Assembly: GCF_041690465.1 (NCBI RefSeq)
Contig: NZ_JAWLHG010000004.1
Span: 124,001-188,000, forward strand
From: Falsiroseomonas sp041690465
GTDB taxonomy: Bacteria > Pseudomonadota > Alphaproteobacteria > Acetobacterales > Acetobacteraceae
DNA length: 64,000 nucleotides
Reading direction: 5' to 3'
Below the pieces are notes generated by a model. The model had not been told where the DNA came from. It saw only the letters and a list, made by a program, of their open reading frames with translations, and ran no database searches. Both the position numbers and the translations under genes were made by a program. Positions 1 to 8,653 of this stretch are shown piece after piece (positions within the stretch are counted from its first letter, which is position 1; each line of letters opens with the position of its first letter).

Positions 1-1
1 C

Positions 2-49
2 ATCAAGAACCCGCTGCTGCAGTGGCTGGATCGGGCGCTGTCGCGGTGA
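2..49 (+). CDS. C-terminal fragment of an unidentified protein
   Basis: The window opens inside a reading frame that ends at a TGA at 47-49. Its last fifteen residues read IKNPLLQWLDRALSR. This is too little to name a family. The next gene encodes a DmsC-type anchor, so a catalytic or ferredoxin subunit of the same oxidoreductase would be a natural neighbour, but that is inference from position only. A gap of about 270 bp filled with hairpins separates the two genes, which argues against tight coupling. Confidence 0.45.
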   Translation: MKNPLLQWLDRALSR

Positions 50-70
50 GCGCGCGGCACTGGCGTCCCC

Positions 71-124
71 GGGAAGGGCGCTGCCCTTCCCAGACCCCGC
101 ACGCCAGGAGGCTTAGCCTCCTGG
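71..124. repeat. Double-hairpin intergenic repeat (REP/BIME-like)
   Basis: Two adjacent perfect inverted repeats. The first has 9 bp arms (71-79 and 83-91) around a 3-nt loop. The second has 10 bp arms (104-113 and 115-124) around a single T. Between them lies the linker AGACCCCGCACG. No U-tract follows either stem, so this is not a classical intrinsic terminator. Similar GGGC-n-GCCC hairpins occur at 228-249, 13420-13442, 22585-22635, 35150-35174 and beside the N gap at 47895. Confidence 0.6.
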
Positions 125-227
125 ACCTCGATCGGTTATCGGGTAAGGCAGGAGGGGGCGTCACCGGCGCCACCTTCATCACGGGCGCTCCGTGCCTCCT
201 GCTGCGCCACCCGAAGGCTCATGGGTT

Positions 228-249
228 CCAAGGGGCCACTGCCCCCTGG
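228..249. repeat. Imperfect GC hairpin, same family as 71-124
   Basis: Nine-base arms (228-236 and 241-249) with one mismatch flank the loop CACT. The core GGGGC-n-GCCCC matches the first stem at 71-91. It sits about 70 bp upstream of the DmsC-like gene. Nothing else of note is seen in 125-320. Confidence 0.4.
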
Positions 250-320
250 CAGGGAGGCCCCGGGACGGACGGTGTCCCTCCAGGCGCCGCCCGCACCGCA
301 CGCTCGCCCCGGACACGCGC

Positions 321-1259
321 ATGAATCCCGCACCCAGCATCGTCTTCTTCACCACGGCCTCCGGCGCCGGCTATGGGCTGTTGTTCTGGCTGGGGGTGTT
401 GCGCGCCTTCGGCCTCGTGCCGCCCGCGCCGGCCTTGGGCATCCTGGCGCTCCTGATCGCGCTCGCCTTGATCACCGCCGGGCTGCTCTCCTCGCTCAAG
501 CATCTCGGCCGGCCGGAACGTGCCTGGCGGGCGCTCTCGCAATGGCGTTCCTCCTGGCTGTCGCGCGAGGGCGTGGCGGCGATCGCCACCTATGTCCCGG
601 CGGGCCTTTTCCTGCTGGCGCTGGTGGCGGAAAGCCCCGCGCTGGCGACGCTCACCGGCCTGCTCGCGGCCGCCGGCGCGGTGGTGACGACCTGGGCGAC
701 GGGCATGATCTACGCGTCGCTCAGGCCGGTGCGGCAGTGGCATCATCCGATGGTGCCCTGGGGCTACCTGCTGTTCGGCGCCTTCTGTGGCGCGGCGCTG
801 CTGGCGGCGCTGGCGGCGTTCTGGGGGGGTGGGCAGCCGCCGGCGGTGCTCGCCGCCCTGCTCGGCGGCGCCGCCATCGCGCTGAAGCGCGCCTACTGGG
901 ACAGCATCGACGCGCCGAAGCCGAAGGAGGCGCCGAGCATCGAATCCGCCACCGGGCTTGGCCGCATCGGCGCCACCCGCCCGCTCGATCCGCCGCATAC
1001 CGAGCAGAACTGGCTGCTGCGCGAGATGGGCTTCCGCGTCGCCCGCGCACACCGCATGAAGCTGCGCGCCGTCACCCTGGCCGGTTTCGCCATGGCCACG
1101 GTGCTGGCGCTGCTCGCCCTGCCACTGCCCGGCGCCTGGCCCGCGCTGCTGCTGGTGCCGGCGGCGGCGGCCGCGCTGGCGGCCATGCTGGTGGAGCGCT
1201 GGCTCATGTTCGCCGAGGCGACCCATACGGTAACGCTGTTCTACACCGGAGAAGCGTGA
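321..1259 (+). CDS. DmsC-type membrane anchor subunit of a molybdopterin oxidoreductase
   Basis: A 312-residue, strongly hydrophobic protein with about eight predicted membrane spans. DmsC-family proteins anchor DMSO-reductase-type molybdoenzymes in the inner membrane and exchange electrons with quinol. The diagnostic stretch HLGRPERAWRALSQWRSSWL at about residues 57-76 closely resembles the DmsC loop that follows the second span. The ATG at 321 is chosen because the hydrophobic family N-terminus starts there; the longer upstream reading is Pro/Arg-rich and runs through a hairpin region. Catalytic and iron-sulfur subunits are not visible and may precede the window, so the substrate is unknown. 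Confidence 0.75.
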   Translation: MNPAPSIVFFTTASGAGYGLLFWLGVLRAFGLVPPAPALGILALLIALALITAGLLSSLKHLGRPERAWRALSQWRSSWLSREGVAAIATYVPAGLFLLALVAESPALATLTGLLAAAGAVVTTWATGMIYASLRPVRQWHHPMVPWGYLLFGAFCGAALLAALAAFWGGGQPPAVLAALLGGAAIALKRAYWDSIDAPKPKEAPSIESATGLGRIGATRPLDPPHTEQNWLLREMGFRVARAHRMKLRAVTLAGFAMATVLALLALPLPGAWPALLLVPAAAAALAAMLVERWLMFAEATHTVTLFYTGEA

Positions 1260-1364
1260 GCCCGGGACCGTCAAGAAAGCATGACATGACCTGACGGGCT
1301 ACTTGACGGCGCAGGCCCGATTGGGGTTAGGACACATTCAACCTACAACAAACCGGGCCGTCGC

Positions 1365-2567
1365 ATGCCATTTGCCGACCATCGGCCGGATCCGGCCGCG
1401 CTCGCGCGCTTCCGCGCCCTGTGTGGCGACCGTCGATGGACGGCGCGCCTCTCCGAGATCAGCCGCCGCGCCGGCGCGCCCTCGCTGAGCGGCCGTGCCG
1501 CGCAGCAACGTCATGCGCTGGAACTCATCCTCGCCCGCCTGTCGGAGCCTGCCGCGCTGGCCAAGGCTTCCGCCGCCGAGCGGCGCACCGCGGCCTTTGC
1601 CGCCGAAGCAGTCCGCCTCGCCGCCACCCTTCCCGCCGAGCCCCGCAAGCGCCTGCGCGCCCGCATCGAGGCCGGGCTGACCGGCGAAGCCACGCTCGTA
1701 CCCCTCTTCCACCTGCTGCGCACCGCCGCACTGCACCGCACCCGCGGCTTCGAGGTGGCGTTCACCGGCCTGGCCGAGGAAACCCCCTGGGACCTCACCA
1801 TCACCCGCGAAGGCGCCACCGCCGAGGTGTCCTGCGAGAGCGTCTCGGCCGAGGAAGGCCGCGAGGTCCATCGCGGCGACTGGTATGCGCTGGTGGACCG
1901 GATGAACCCCGAGCTCCAGACCTGGCTCGCCGCCCATCCAGGCCGCTACCTGCTGAAGATGACGCTGCCCGAGGGCATGGCGACCGACATCCAGGTGGCG
2001 GAGCTGCATCGCCGCATTTCCAGCCTGCTGGCCGAGCAGAAGCGTCAGGATTCCGGGGCCGACGCGGTGCTGAAGCTCGATCCGCTGGTGCTGGCCGGCG
2101 CCCAGGCCGCCATGCGCGGCCTGCCGGGCCAGCTGCGCGCCCAATTCGGCGAGGAGGCGCATCTCGCCGTGACCGCCGGGCCGGATGGCGGTTCGGTCTT
2201 CGTCATGGCCGCCCGCGCCGGGCGGGAGAACAGAATCGCCACCGCCGCCACCCGCCGCATGGCCGAAGCCGCGGAAAACCGCCTCTCCGGCGAGCGGCCG
2301 GGCATCCTCTCGGTCTTCCTCGACGATATCGACCGCGGCGAATGGCGCTCCCTGCGCGAACGCATGGAACTGGAAGGCGCCACCCGCCGCTGGATGACCG
2401 AGCCCTCTGCGCGGCGCGTGGTGGCGGTGGCGTGCAGCAGTCGGATGGAGATGTTCGGCCTGGCGCCGCCGGATGCGGCGCCGGAGGGCGAGTTGCGCTT
2501 CCGCAACCCCGGCCATCCGGCGGCGAAATCGCCCGCGCTGGCCCCGGCCATTCTTTCCTCCAGCTGA
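1365..2567 (+). CDS. Conserved hypothetical protein, 400 aa
   Basis: A soluble, Arg/Ala/Glu-rich 400-residue protein without signal peptide or membrane span. I do not recognise the family. The N-terminal third is helical and basic. The middle (about residues 125-200) alternates strands and helices and is richer in aromatic residues (WDLTITREG, GDWYALVDRM). The upstream interval has an 8 bp inverted repeat (1268-1275 with 1302-1309) and a TTGACG hexamer at 1303-1308 that could be a -35 box, though the -10 region is poor. The start is the ATG closest to that region. Function unknown. Confidence 0.65.
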   Translation: MPFADHRPDPAALARFRALCGDRRWTARLSEISRRAGAPSLSGRAAQQRHALELILARLSEPAALAKASAAERRTAAFAAEAVRLAATLPAEPRKRLRARIEAGLTGEATLVPLFHLLRTAALHRTRGFEVAFTGLAEETPWDLTITREGATAEVSCESVSAEEGREVHRGDWYALVDRMNPELQTWLAAHPGRYLLKMTLPEGMATDIQVAELHRRISSLLAEQKRQDSGADAVLKLDPLVLAGAQAAMRGLPGQLRAQFGEEAHLAVTAGPDGGSVFVMAARAGRENRIATAATRRMAEAAENRLSGERPGILSVFLDDIDRGEWRSLRERMELEGATRRWMTEPSARRVVAVACSSRMEMFGLAPPDAAPEGELRFRNPGHPAAKSPALAPAILSSS

Positions 2568-2726
2568 TCACGGGGCAGCACAGCCCGGAACGTGCCCTGT
2601 TCCGCACATTTTCGGCGAAGCCCTGACGCGCAACCACCTTCGCGCAGCCACGTTGATGCACGCATGATCCGGAGCAGCCGCCCCGCAAGGAGGGCTGCCC
2701 GGCGCACGGCACCGCAAGGCGAGAAA

Positions 2727-2897
2727 ATGACACAGCGCGAGACCGAGGCGAAGCTGGCCGAACTCGATCGGCTCCTGAACGATCCGGAAACGCGCATGGA
2801 CCCTCACCGGGTCTGGTCGCTTCTGGCCGAGCTCAGCGACAAGCCCACGCCGCGGCCGACCCCGCCCGCCCCCGCGCTGCGCGCACCGCGCCCCTGA
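2727..2897 (+). CDS. Small conserved-looking protein, 56 aa
   Basis: A short gene starting at ATG 2727 behind AAGGCGAG, a reasonable ribosome binding site. The product begins MTQRETEAKLAELDRLLNDP, an amphipathic helical segment, and ends in a Pro-rich tail. The helix resembles short tracts of peptide-chain-release-factor N-terminal domains but is far too short to assign. The upstream in-frame extension to 2592 is Arg/Ser-rich and looks non-coding. Nothing is seen in 2898-3074 before the convergent operon. Confidence 0.45.
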   Translation: MTQRETEAKLAELDRLLNDPETRMDPHRVWSLLAELSDKPTPRPTPPAPALRAPRP

Positions 2898-3074
2898 AGG
2901 TCGCCTCGCCGGCCTCAGCAGAGGCGGTCCGAGCGCCTTCAGCCTGTCGCCCAGAAGACGCGCCGGCCACGCGGTCGCCGCTGGAGCACATGCCGTCGGA
3001 CGCGCGGCGAACCTGACGGTGTCGGGCATCCGCGCGAGCGGCATGACCCCGAACATCCCGTCTCTCCTGTAGGG

Positions 3075-4460
3075 TCAGCCGCCGAGCGCGGCGGCGACCT
3101 CGGGCAGGTTCCACAGCCGGCGCACCGCGGCCTCGCCCGCTGCAGCAACCGCGGCTTCGTCGCCGCCGAGCCAGCGCCCGCCGCTGACCAGCGGCCGACC
3201 GGCGACGATCAGCGTCTCCATCCGCGCACTTCCCGAATAGGCCAGCAGCGCGCGTCGTGGATCGCGTAGCGGGGCGATCTGGGGATGCGTCAGGTCGAAC
3301 ACGGTGACGTCGCCCGCCGCACCTTCACGGATCGCGCCAAGGTCCGCACGCCCCAGCGCCGTCGCGGCGCCGGCGGTGACGCTTTCCAGCAACGCCTCCG
3401 CCGTCACCGCGCCCGCATCGCCCGCCCAAAGGCGCGAGACCATCGCAGCCATCGACAGGTCGCCCAGCAGGTCGCCGCCATAGCCATCCGTCGCGACGCA
3501 GACCTTCAGCCCGTGCCGCTCGAACCGGGCGAATGGCGCCAGGATCCCTTCGCGCGCGAAGATGCGCGGGCAGTTCAGCACCACCACGCCGCGCGCCGCC
3601 ATCAGCCGCAGGTCGTCGTCACTGCACGCCACGCAATGCGCGGCGAGAGTTCCCGGCACCAGCACGCCGGCACGATCCAGGTATTCCGCCGGAGAACAGC
3701 CGTGCCGCGCCCGGATCGTCACCACCTCGTCCGGGCTCTGCGCCAGGTGGATGGTGAAGGGCACGCCAAGCTCGCGCGCGCGGTCGAGGCAGGCGCGCAG
3801 CAGGGCGGGATCGCAGGTATCGGTGGCATGCGGGCTCATCGCCACGGCGATGCGTCCGTCGCCGGCACCTTGCCAGCGCGCATGCAGTGCGTTCCACTCG
3901 GCCAGGTCGCGGCTGGAATCATCGGCGGTCGTCGCGGCGTAGTCCACGCTGCCATCGGCGCGGAACTGCGGATCAGCGGTGGAGAACAGGTAGGGCGCGC
4001 CCCAGTAGCGCAGGCCGAATTCCTCCGCCGCCTCGAACATCTCGGCGAGCACCGGGCGGAACGGCTCCATCACGGACGTACAGCCACCCAGCAGCAGTTG
4101 CAGCATGCCGAGCCGCGCGATCGCCAGCCGCTCCTGCTTCGAGAGCAGCGTGCCCGCGCGCAGCGTCAGCGGCATCAGCACCTGGTAGACGATCTTCGCC
4201 ACCGATCCGGCACCACCCGGAGCCTCGCCGCGGGCGCGCGCGATCATCTCGCTGACGCTGTGGTGGTGAATGTTGATCAGCCCCGGCAGCACCAGGCGCC
4301 CGGGCGCGTCCAGCACCAGGTCGGCGGCGGGGCGCGCGGGGCTGACGGCGGCGATGCGACCCGCCTCCAGCAACACCCAGCGATCGGGCAGAACAGTCTG
4401 CACGCCGTCCTGCTCGGCCAGCACATGGCTGCCGAAGACGGCGATCGTCCGCGCGCTCAT
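3075..4460 (-). CDS. Amidohydrolase of the TRZ/ATZ (chlorohydrolase/deaminase) type
   Basis: A 461-residue metal-dependent hydrolase that probably removes an amino, amide or halide group from a small cyclic or guanidino-like substrate. Visible metal-site elements are the HxH in INIHHHS (H65/H67), a His in FTIHLAQSPDE, a His in LAAHCVAC and the Asp in CVATDGYGGD. The family's usual HNPxSN loop is replaced by NCPRIFAREG, so substrate choice may differ. This is the last gene of a three-gene operon. Its ATG overlaps the stop of the M20 hydrolase by 4 bp (ATGA), so translation is probably coupled. Class is clear; the reaction is unknown. Confidence 0.8.
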   Translation of the reverse strand: MSARTIAVFGSHVLAEQDGVQTVLPDRWVLLEAGRIAAVSPARPAADLVLDAPGRLVLPGLINIHHHSVSEMIARARGEAPGGAGSVAKIVYQVLMPLTLRAGTLLSKQERLAIARLGMLQLLLGGCTSVMEPFRPVLAEMFEAAEEFGLRYWGAPYLFSTADPQFRADGSVDYAATTADDSSRDLAEWNALHARWQGAGDGRIAVAMSPHATDTCDPALLRACLDRARELGVPFTIHLAQSPDEVVTIRARHGCSPAEYLDRAGVLVPGTLAAHCVACSDDDLRLMAARGVVVLNCPRIFAREGILAPFARFERHGLKVCVATDGYGGDLLGDLSMAAMVSRLWAGDAGAVTAEALLESVTAGAATALGRADLGAIREGAAGDVTVFDLTHPQIAPLRDPRRALLAYSGSARMETLIVAGRPLVSGGRWLGGDEAAVAAAGEAAVRRLWNLPEVAAALGG

Positions 4461-5617
4461 GCCGCAAGCCGCGCGCCGACGGCGCGATAAGCGCGCGCGG
4501 CGTTGATCAGATCCGGCACGCGCACGCGCTCCTCGTCGGTGTGGAACATGTCGGGGTCGCCCGGCCCCCACATCACGCCGGCGATCCCCAGATGCGCGAG
4601 ATACCCCGCATCCAGCGCGCCGTTGGAATGATAGGTGCCGGGCGGCGGCAGGCCCTCGGCTTCCATCGCATGCTCGATCAGCCGCACCAGGGGCGCATCG
4701 CCGGCGATGCGGCAGCCATGCATGTAGGGCCCACGCTCCAGCACCATGCCGAGCGGCGGCGGCAGCGCGAGGGCCTCGCGCAGCCCGGCCAGCACCGCCT
4801 CGGGGTCTTCGCCCGGCAGCAGGCGGCGATCGAAGGTCAGGCGCGCCTCCGCTTGCAGCGTGTGCGTGGCGTCCGGCGCGGTGCGGATCGCGGTGCATGT
4901 CAGCGTCGCCGGGCCAAGCAGCGGATCGCGCCCCAGCGTCGCGCCGATCGCCTCCGCCTTCTCGAGCGCGAGCCGTACGCCGCGCGTCGCGTCCACGCCA
5001 AGCCAGGGCGTGGAGCTGTGGCAGGCGACGCCCTTGATCGTCATCAGCAGATCCAGCCGCCCGCGATTGCCGAGCGAGATCCGCCCGCCGGTGCCGAGTG
5101 CCACGATGCCCTGTTCCGGCGGCGCGCCGAGCGCCGCCATCGTCGCCGCGATCGCGTCGTGCCGCCCGGTCTCGCCTGCCGTCAGCAGGCACCATGCGAG
5201 GCGTCGCCGCAGCGTGCCGGATCTCGCCAGGTCGAGGAAGGCGGCGAGCGAGGCGACCAGCGCCGCCTTCTGCTCCGCCACGCCGCGGCCGCGGATCTCA
5301 GCGGCCTCACCCTCGCCCAGCAGCTCGCCGGCGAAGGCATCGCGCATGGTGGAGCGCGGATGCGTCATCGCATAGGCGAAGAAGGCGAGCGCCGGCGCGC
5401 CTTCCGGCCCGGCCTCGGCAATCAGGTTGCCCATCCCGTCGCGGCGCAGCGTGACGGGCGCATCGGCGAGCAGCGGCGCCACGCCCTTCTCGATGAAGGC
5501 GGCGATCGCCGGGTCGCCCTCCATCAGCGCGGTCTGCTCGCTCGGGATGCGGGCGAGCTGGCGCGTCCAATGCACCAGCGTGCCGGCGCCGAGCGCGTGG
5601 AATCCGGGAACCGTCAT
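4457..5617 (-). CDS. M20-family peptidase/amidohydrolase with altered metal motif
   Basis: A 386-residue member of the ArgE/DapE/acetylornithine-deacetylase superfamily, which hydrolyses amide bonds using one or two metal ions. Recognisable landmarks are GRGVAEQKA at 110-118, TAGETG near 146-151, HSSTPWLGVDA in the dimerisation domain and FHTDEERV near the C-terminus. The usual first metal motif (HxDxxP) is replaced by AYAMTHPRST (81-90), and the bridging Asp of GRGxxDxK is Glu. Metal binding may therefore be altered. The start overlaps the acyl-CoA ligase stop by 4 bp and its own stop overlaps the amidohydrolase start, so it is the middle gene of a coupled operon. Confidence 0.8.
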   Translation of the reverse strand: MTVPGFHALGAGTLVHWTRQLARIPSEQTALMEGDPAIAAFIEKGVAPLLADAPVTLRRDGMGNLIAEAGPEGAPALAFFAYAMTHPRSTMRDAFAGELLGEGEAAEIRGRGVAEQKAALVASLAAFLDLARSGTLRRRLAWCLLTAGETGRHDAIAATMAALGAPPEQGIVALGTGGRISLGNRGRLDLLMTIKGVACHSSTPWLGVDATRGVRLALEKAEAIGATLGRDPLLGPATLTCTAIRTAPDATHTLQAEARLTFDRRLLPGEDPEAVLAGLREALALPPPLGMVLERGPYMHGCRIAGDAPLVRLIEHAMEAEGLPPPGTYHSNGALDAGYLAHLGIAGVMWGPGDPDMFHTDEERVRVPDLINAARAYRAVGARLAA

Positions 5618-7227
5618 GCGCCCTCCTCCCGCCGCGGCGCCAGCGCGCCGAAGCGTACTTCGAGCATCGCCTGCACCGCCTTGCGGTCCGGCTTGCCGGC
5701 CGAGGTCAGCGGCAGCTCCTCCACCAGCAGCACGGCGCGCGGGATGGTGTGCGTCGGGCCGTTGGCGGCGCAGAAATCCTTGATCGCCTGCGGGTCCGGC
5801 GTGGTGCCGGCGCGCGGGCGGATGGCGGCGGCCGGCGCCATGCCCTTGGTCGCGTGCGGCAGCGGCACCACCACGGCGTCGTCCACCTCGGGGTGGCCGA
5901 GCAGCAGGTTCTCCACCTCCTTCGGATAGACGTTCTCGCCGCCGCAGACGAACATGTCGTCGCTGCGGCCGAGGAAGTGGAAGAAGCCCTCGGCATCCAC
6001 GCGGAACAGGTCGCCGGTGCAGAGCCAGCCGTCGCGGATGCGCGCCGCCGTCAGCTCCGGCCGGTTGACGTATTCCTTCAGCACGTACGGGCAGCGCACC
6101 CAGAGCTCGCCCTCGTTCGGATGTTCGCTGCCGTCCGGGGCGAGCAGCTTCACCTCGGTCTCCGGCGGCACCACGCCGACGCTGCCGCGCGGCACCTCGC
6201 GCCCATCGAGCGGCGGCCGCAGCACGCCGCCGCCTTCGGTCAGGCCGTAGCTCTCCTTCACCGCGACGCCGGGGAACAGTGCCGCCAGACGCTCCAGCAG
6301 CTCCACCGGCACGGCGGCGGAACCCATCGAGAGCAGCTTCAGCGCGGAGAAATCCAGGTCGCGGATCAGCGCCTCGTGCCGCGCGATCTCGGCATACATC
6401 GCCGGCACGCCGCCCGCGCCGGTGACGCGCCACTCGGAGAGCGCACGCAGGAAACTCGTCGCCTCGAAGCGCGGCAGGATCACCACCGATCCGCCGCCGC
6501 GCAGCAACGGCTTGATCACGCCGCGCATCGCGTTCTTGTGGAACATCGGCGCAGCGACGATGCCGCGCTCCTGCGGCGACACCGGCCAATAGCGCTCCGA
6601 CTGCTCGATGCCCCAGAGCATGCCGCCATGCGTCAGGCAGATGCCCTTCGGCATGCCCGTCGAGCCCGCGGTGTAGGGCTGGAAGGCCTGCCCGTCGAAG
6701 TCCATCGGCTCGACATGGGGGTCCGGCGCCGCGGCCGCGAGCAGCGCATCGAAATCACGCCAGCCCTCGCGCGTGGCGCGGGTGGCCAGGCGCAGCGCCA
6801 GCCCCGCCTGCTCCGCCGCCTCGCAGGAGCTTGCGGCCTCCGTCGGATCGGCAAGGATGCCGGTGGCGCCACTGTCGCGCAGCATGAAGCCGATGGCCTC
6901 GCGGCCGAGCTTGTGGTTCACGGGCACCGGGATTGCGCCCAGCCGCATCGCCGCGAGGAAGCCGACCAGGTAGGTCGCGGAATTGCCAAGCGCCAGCGCG
7001 ATCCGCCCGCCGCGCGCGACCCCCGCCGAGCGCAGCAGCGTCACCGCGCGGCGGATCTCCTCCTCCAGCGCGGCATAGGTGATCTGGCGCGGCGCCGCGC
7101 CCGAGAGGTCCACCAGCGCGACACGCTCCGGAAACGCCACGACCGCCGCATGGAAGAAGGCGCCGAGATTGCCGCTGGGGTGCAGCCCCGGTATCGCTTG
7201 CAGCACGCTCCCTTCGCGACCCGTCAC
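5614..7227 (-). CDS. AMP-dependent acyl-CoA synthetase/ligase
   Basis: A 537-residue member of the ANL superfamily. It activates a carboxylate with ATP to an acyl-adenylate and transfers it to CoA. The P-loop motif YTAGSTGMPKG lies near 185-195. ESYGLTEGGG, the GDLFRVD motif, SDDMFVCGGENVYPKEVE and the catalytic Lys in TSAGKPDRK follow in family order. It starts with GTG at 7227 behind AAGGGGGA. It leads the operon with the M20 hydrolase and amidohydrolase, so the module may remove an amide or amine group and then activate the acid; the substrate cannot be read from sequence. A thioesterase diverges only 11 bp away. Confidence 0.88.
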   Translation of the reverse strand: MTGREGSVLQAIPGLHPSGNLGAFFHAAVVAFPERVALVDLSGAAPRQITYAALEEEIRRAVTLLRSAGVARGGRIALALGNSATYLVGFLAAMRLGAIPVPVNHKLGREAIGFMLRDSGATGILADPTEAASSCEAAEQAGLALRLATRATREGWRDFDALLAAAAPDPHVEPMDFDGQAFQPYTAGSTGMPKGICLTHGGMLWGIEQSERYWPVSPQERGIVAAPMFHKNAMRGVIKPLLRGGGSVVILPRFEATSFLRALSEWRVTGAGGVPAMYAEIARHEALIRDLDFSALKLLSMGSAAVPVELLERLAALFPGVAVKESYGLTEGGGVLRPPLDGREVPRGSVGVVPPETEVKLLAPDGSEHPNEGELWVRCPYVLKEYVNRPELTAARIRDGWLCTGDLFRVDAEGFFHFLGRSDDMFVCGGENVYPKEVENLLLGHPEVDDAVVVPLPHATKGMAPAAAIRPRAGTTPDPQAIKDFCAANGPTHTIPRAVLLVEELPLTSAGKPDRKAVQAMLEVRFGALAPRREEGA

Positions 7228-7238
7228 GGAGATCCCCC

Positions 7239-7646
7239 TTGGACGACGTCGAGAAACTCAATGCCTTCATGGCCCGCGCGCCGTTCCATCAGTGGCTCGG
7301 CTGCCACGTCACGGCGCACGACGCCACGACGGGTACCCTGCGCATCACCCTGCCCGCCCGTCCGGAGCTGCGCCATTCGCCGGACCGCGAGACGGTGCAT
7401 GGCGGCGTGATCACGGCGCTGGTGGACCTGGCCGCACATGCCGCGCTGAACGCGGTGACCGGCATCGGCATGCCGACGATCGACCTGCGCACCGATTTCC
7501 TCCGTCCGGCCGTCGCGCCACTGGAAGCCGTGGCCACGCCGCGCCGCGTCGGACGTTCGCTCGGCGTGGTGGACATCGAGGTGTTCGGCTCCGACGGCAA
7601 GCTCGCTGCCCTCGGGCGCGTCGTCTACCGCACGGCGAAGGACTAG
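7239..7646 (+). CDS. PaaI-like hotdog-fold acyl-CoA thioesterase
   Basis: A 135-residue protein of the PaaI/YdiI thioesterase group, which cleaves acyl-CoA to acid and CoA. The signature ETVHGGVITALVDLAAH contains the HGG turn and the Asp at the active site. TIDLRTDFLRPA and the conserved LGVVDIEVF strand follow. The start is TTG at 7239 with GGAG seven bases upstream. It is divergent from the acyl-CoA synthetase with only 11 bp between start codons, so the two genes probably act on the same acyl-CoA pool and are controlled together. Confidence 0.82.
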   Translation: MDDVEKLNAFMARAPFHQWLGCHVTAHDATTGTLRITLPARPELRHSPDRETVHGGVITALVDLAAHAALNAVTGIGMPTIDLRTDFLRPAVAPLEAVATPRRVGRSLGVVDIEVFGSDGKLAALGRVVYRTAKD

Positions 7647-7655
7647 CCGCAAGAC

Positions 7656-8642
7656 TCAGCTCCGCGGCGGGATGGTGAGCACCACCTTCCCCACCACCTC
7701 GCGCGATTCCAGCAGCCGATGCGCCTCCTGCACCTGGTGGATGTCGAGAACTCGGGAGATCAGCGGCTTCGCCTCGCCGGCGGCGCAGATCTCGAAGGCG
7801 CGCTCGATGTCCTGCTTGGTGTAGCCGTTGGAGCCGAGAACCTGCAGCTCGCGCACCCAGATGTAGCGGATGTCCTCGGGCGGGTCGTAGCCGGCGGTGG
7901 CGCCGCAGGTCACCAGCCGGCCGCGCTGGCGCATCGCGCGCAGCGAGGGCACCCAGGTGTCGCCGCCGGTGTAGTTCAGCACCATGTCCACGCCCTGCTT
8001 GCCGGACAGGCGCCAAGCGGCGCGGCTGAAATCCTCGGCCGCCATGTCCACCACATGGTCGGCGTGCGGCGCCAGCAGCGACGCCTTGTCGGCCCCCCGC
8101 GTCACCGCGATGCTGCGCGCGCCGCGCTGGCGGATGAGCTGCAGCGCCGCGGTGCCGACGCCGCCGCTCGCACCGATCACCAGCACCAGTTCGCCCGGCT
8201 GGAGGTGGCCGATGGTCTCCAGCATCCGCAGCGCGGTGCCGAAATTGATCGGGATGGCGGCGGCGGTGACCTCGTCCATGCCATCGGGGATGCGCACCAG
8301 ATGCGTCTCCGGCACGGTGCAGAGCTGCGCCATGCCGCCCTGCACCTCCTCGCCCATCATGCCGGCGGGCGTCATCGGGTTGACCGCAACGCGGTCCCCC
8401 ACGCGCCAGCGCGTGACGCTCTCGCCGAGCGCGGCGACGCGCCCGGCGATGTCGCCGCCGGAGATGAAGGGCGTCGTCACCGGGAAGCCCGGCATCCCGC
8501 GGCGGACGAAGATGTCGAGGTGGTTCAGCCCGACGGCGCGGACCTCCACCAGCACCTCGCCCGGCCCCGGCACCGGATCCGGCCAGTCGCGCACCGCCAG
8601 GTTGGCGATGTCGCCCTGGCGTTCGATCACCGCGGCCAGCAT
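7656..8642 (-). CDS. Zinc-independent medium-chain oxidoreductase (quinone-reductase/crotonyl-CoA-reductase-like)
   Basis: A 328-residue MDR-superfamily NAD(P)H-dependent oxidoreductase. The N-terminal GroES-like half carries GLNHLDIFVRRGMPGFP and GGDIAGRV. The Rossmann half carries VIGASGGVGTAALQL near 155-170. The catalytic zinc Cys of true alcohol dehydrogenases is replaced in GLNHLD, pointing to the quinone-oxidoreductase or enoyl-reductase side of the family. It converges with the thioesterase and lies 11 bp downstream of an NMT1-type receptor gene on the same strand, so the two may be co-transcribed. Confidence 0.78.
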   Translation of the reverse strand: MLAAVIERQGDIANLAVRDWPDPVPGPGEVLVEVRAVGLNHLDIFVRRGMPGFPVTTPFISGGDIAGRVAALGESVTRWRVGDRVAVNPMTPAGMMGEEVQGGMAQLCTVPETHLVRIPDGMDEVTAAAIPINFGTALRMLETIGHLQPGELVLVIGASGGVGTAALQLIRQRGARSIAVTRGADKASLLAPHADHVVDMAAEDFSRAAWRLSGKQGVDMVLNYTGGDTWVPSLRAMRQRGRLVTCGATAGYDPPEDIRYIWVRELQVLGSNGYTKQDIERAFEICAAGEAKPLISRVLDIHQVQEAHRLLESREVVGKVVLTIPPRS

Positions 8643-8653
8643 CGCGCTCGGCC

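Noticed and set aside
192..320. Longer start for the DmsC-like gene at 192
   Set aside because: The extension is Pro/Arg-rich, crosses a hairpin and is unlike family N-termini.
1268..1309. CCGTCAAG/CTTGACGG inverted repeat as a terminator or operator
   Set aside because: Eight-base arms with a 26 nt loop and no partner gene; it is noted only as a possible -35 context for the next gene.
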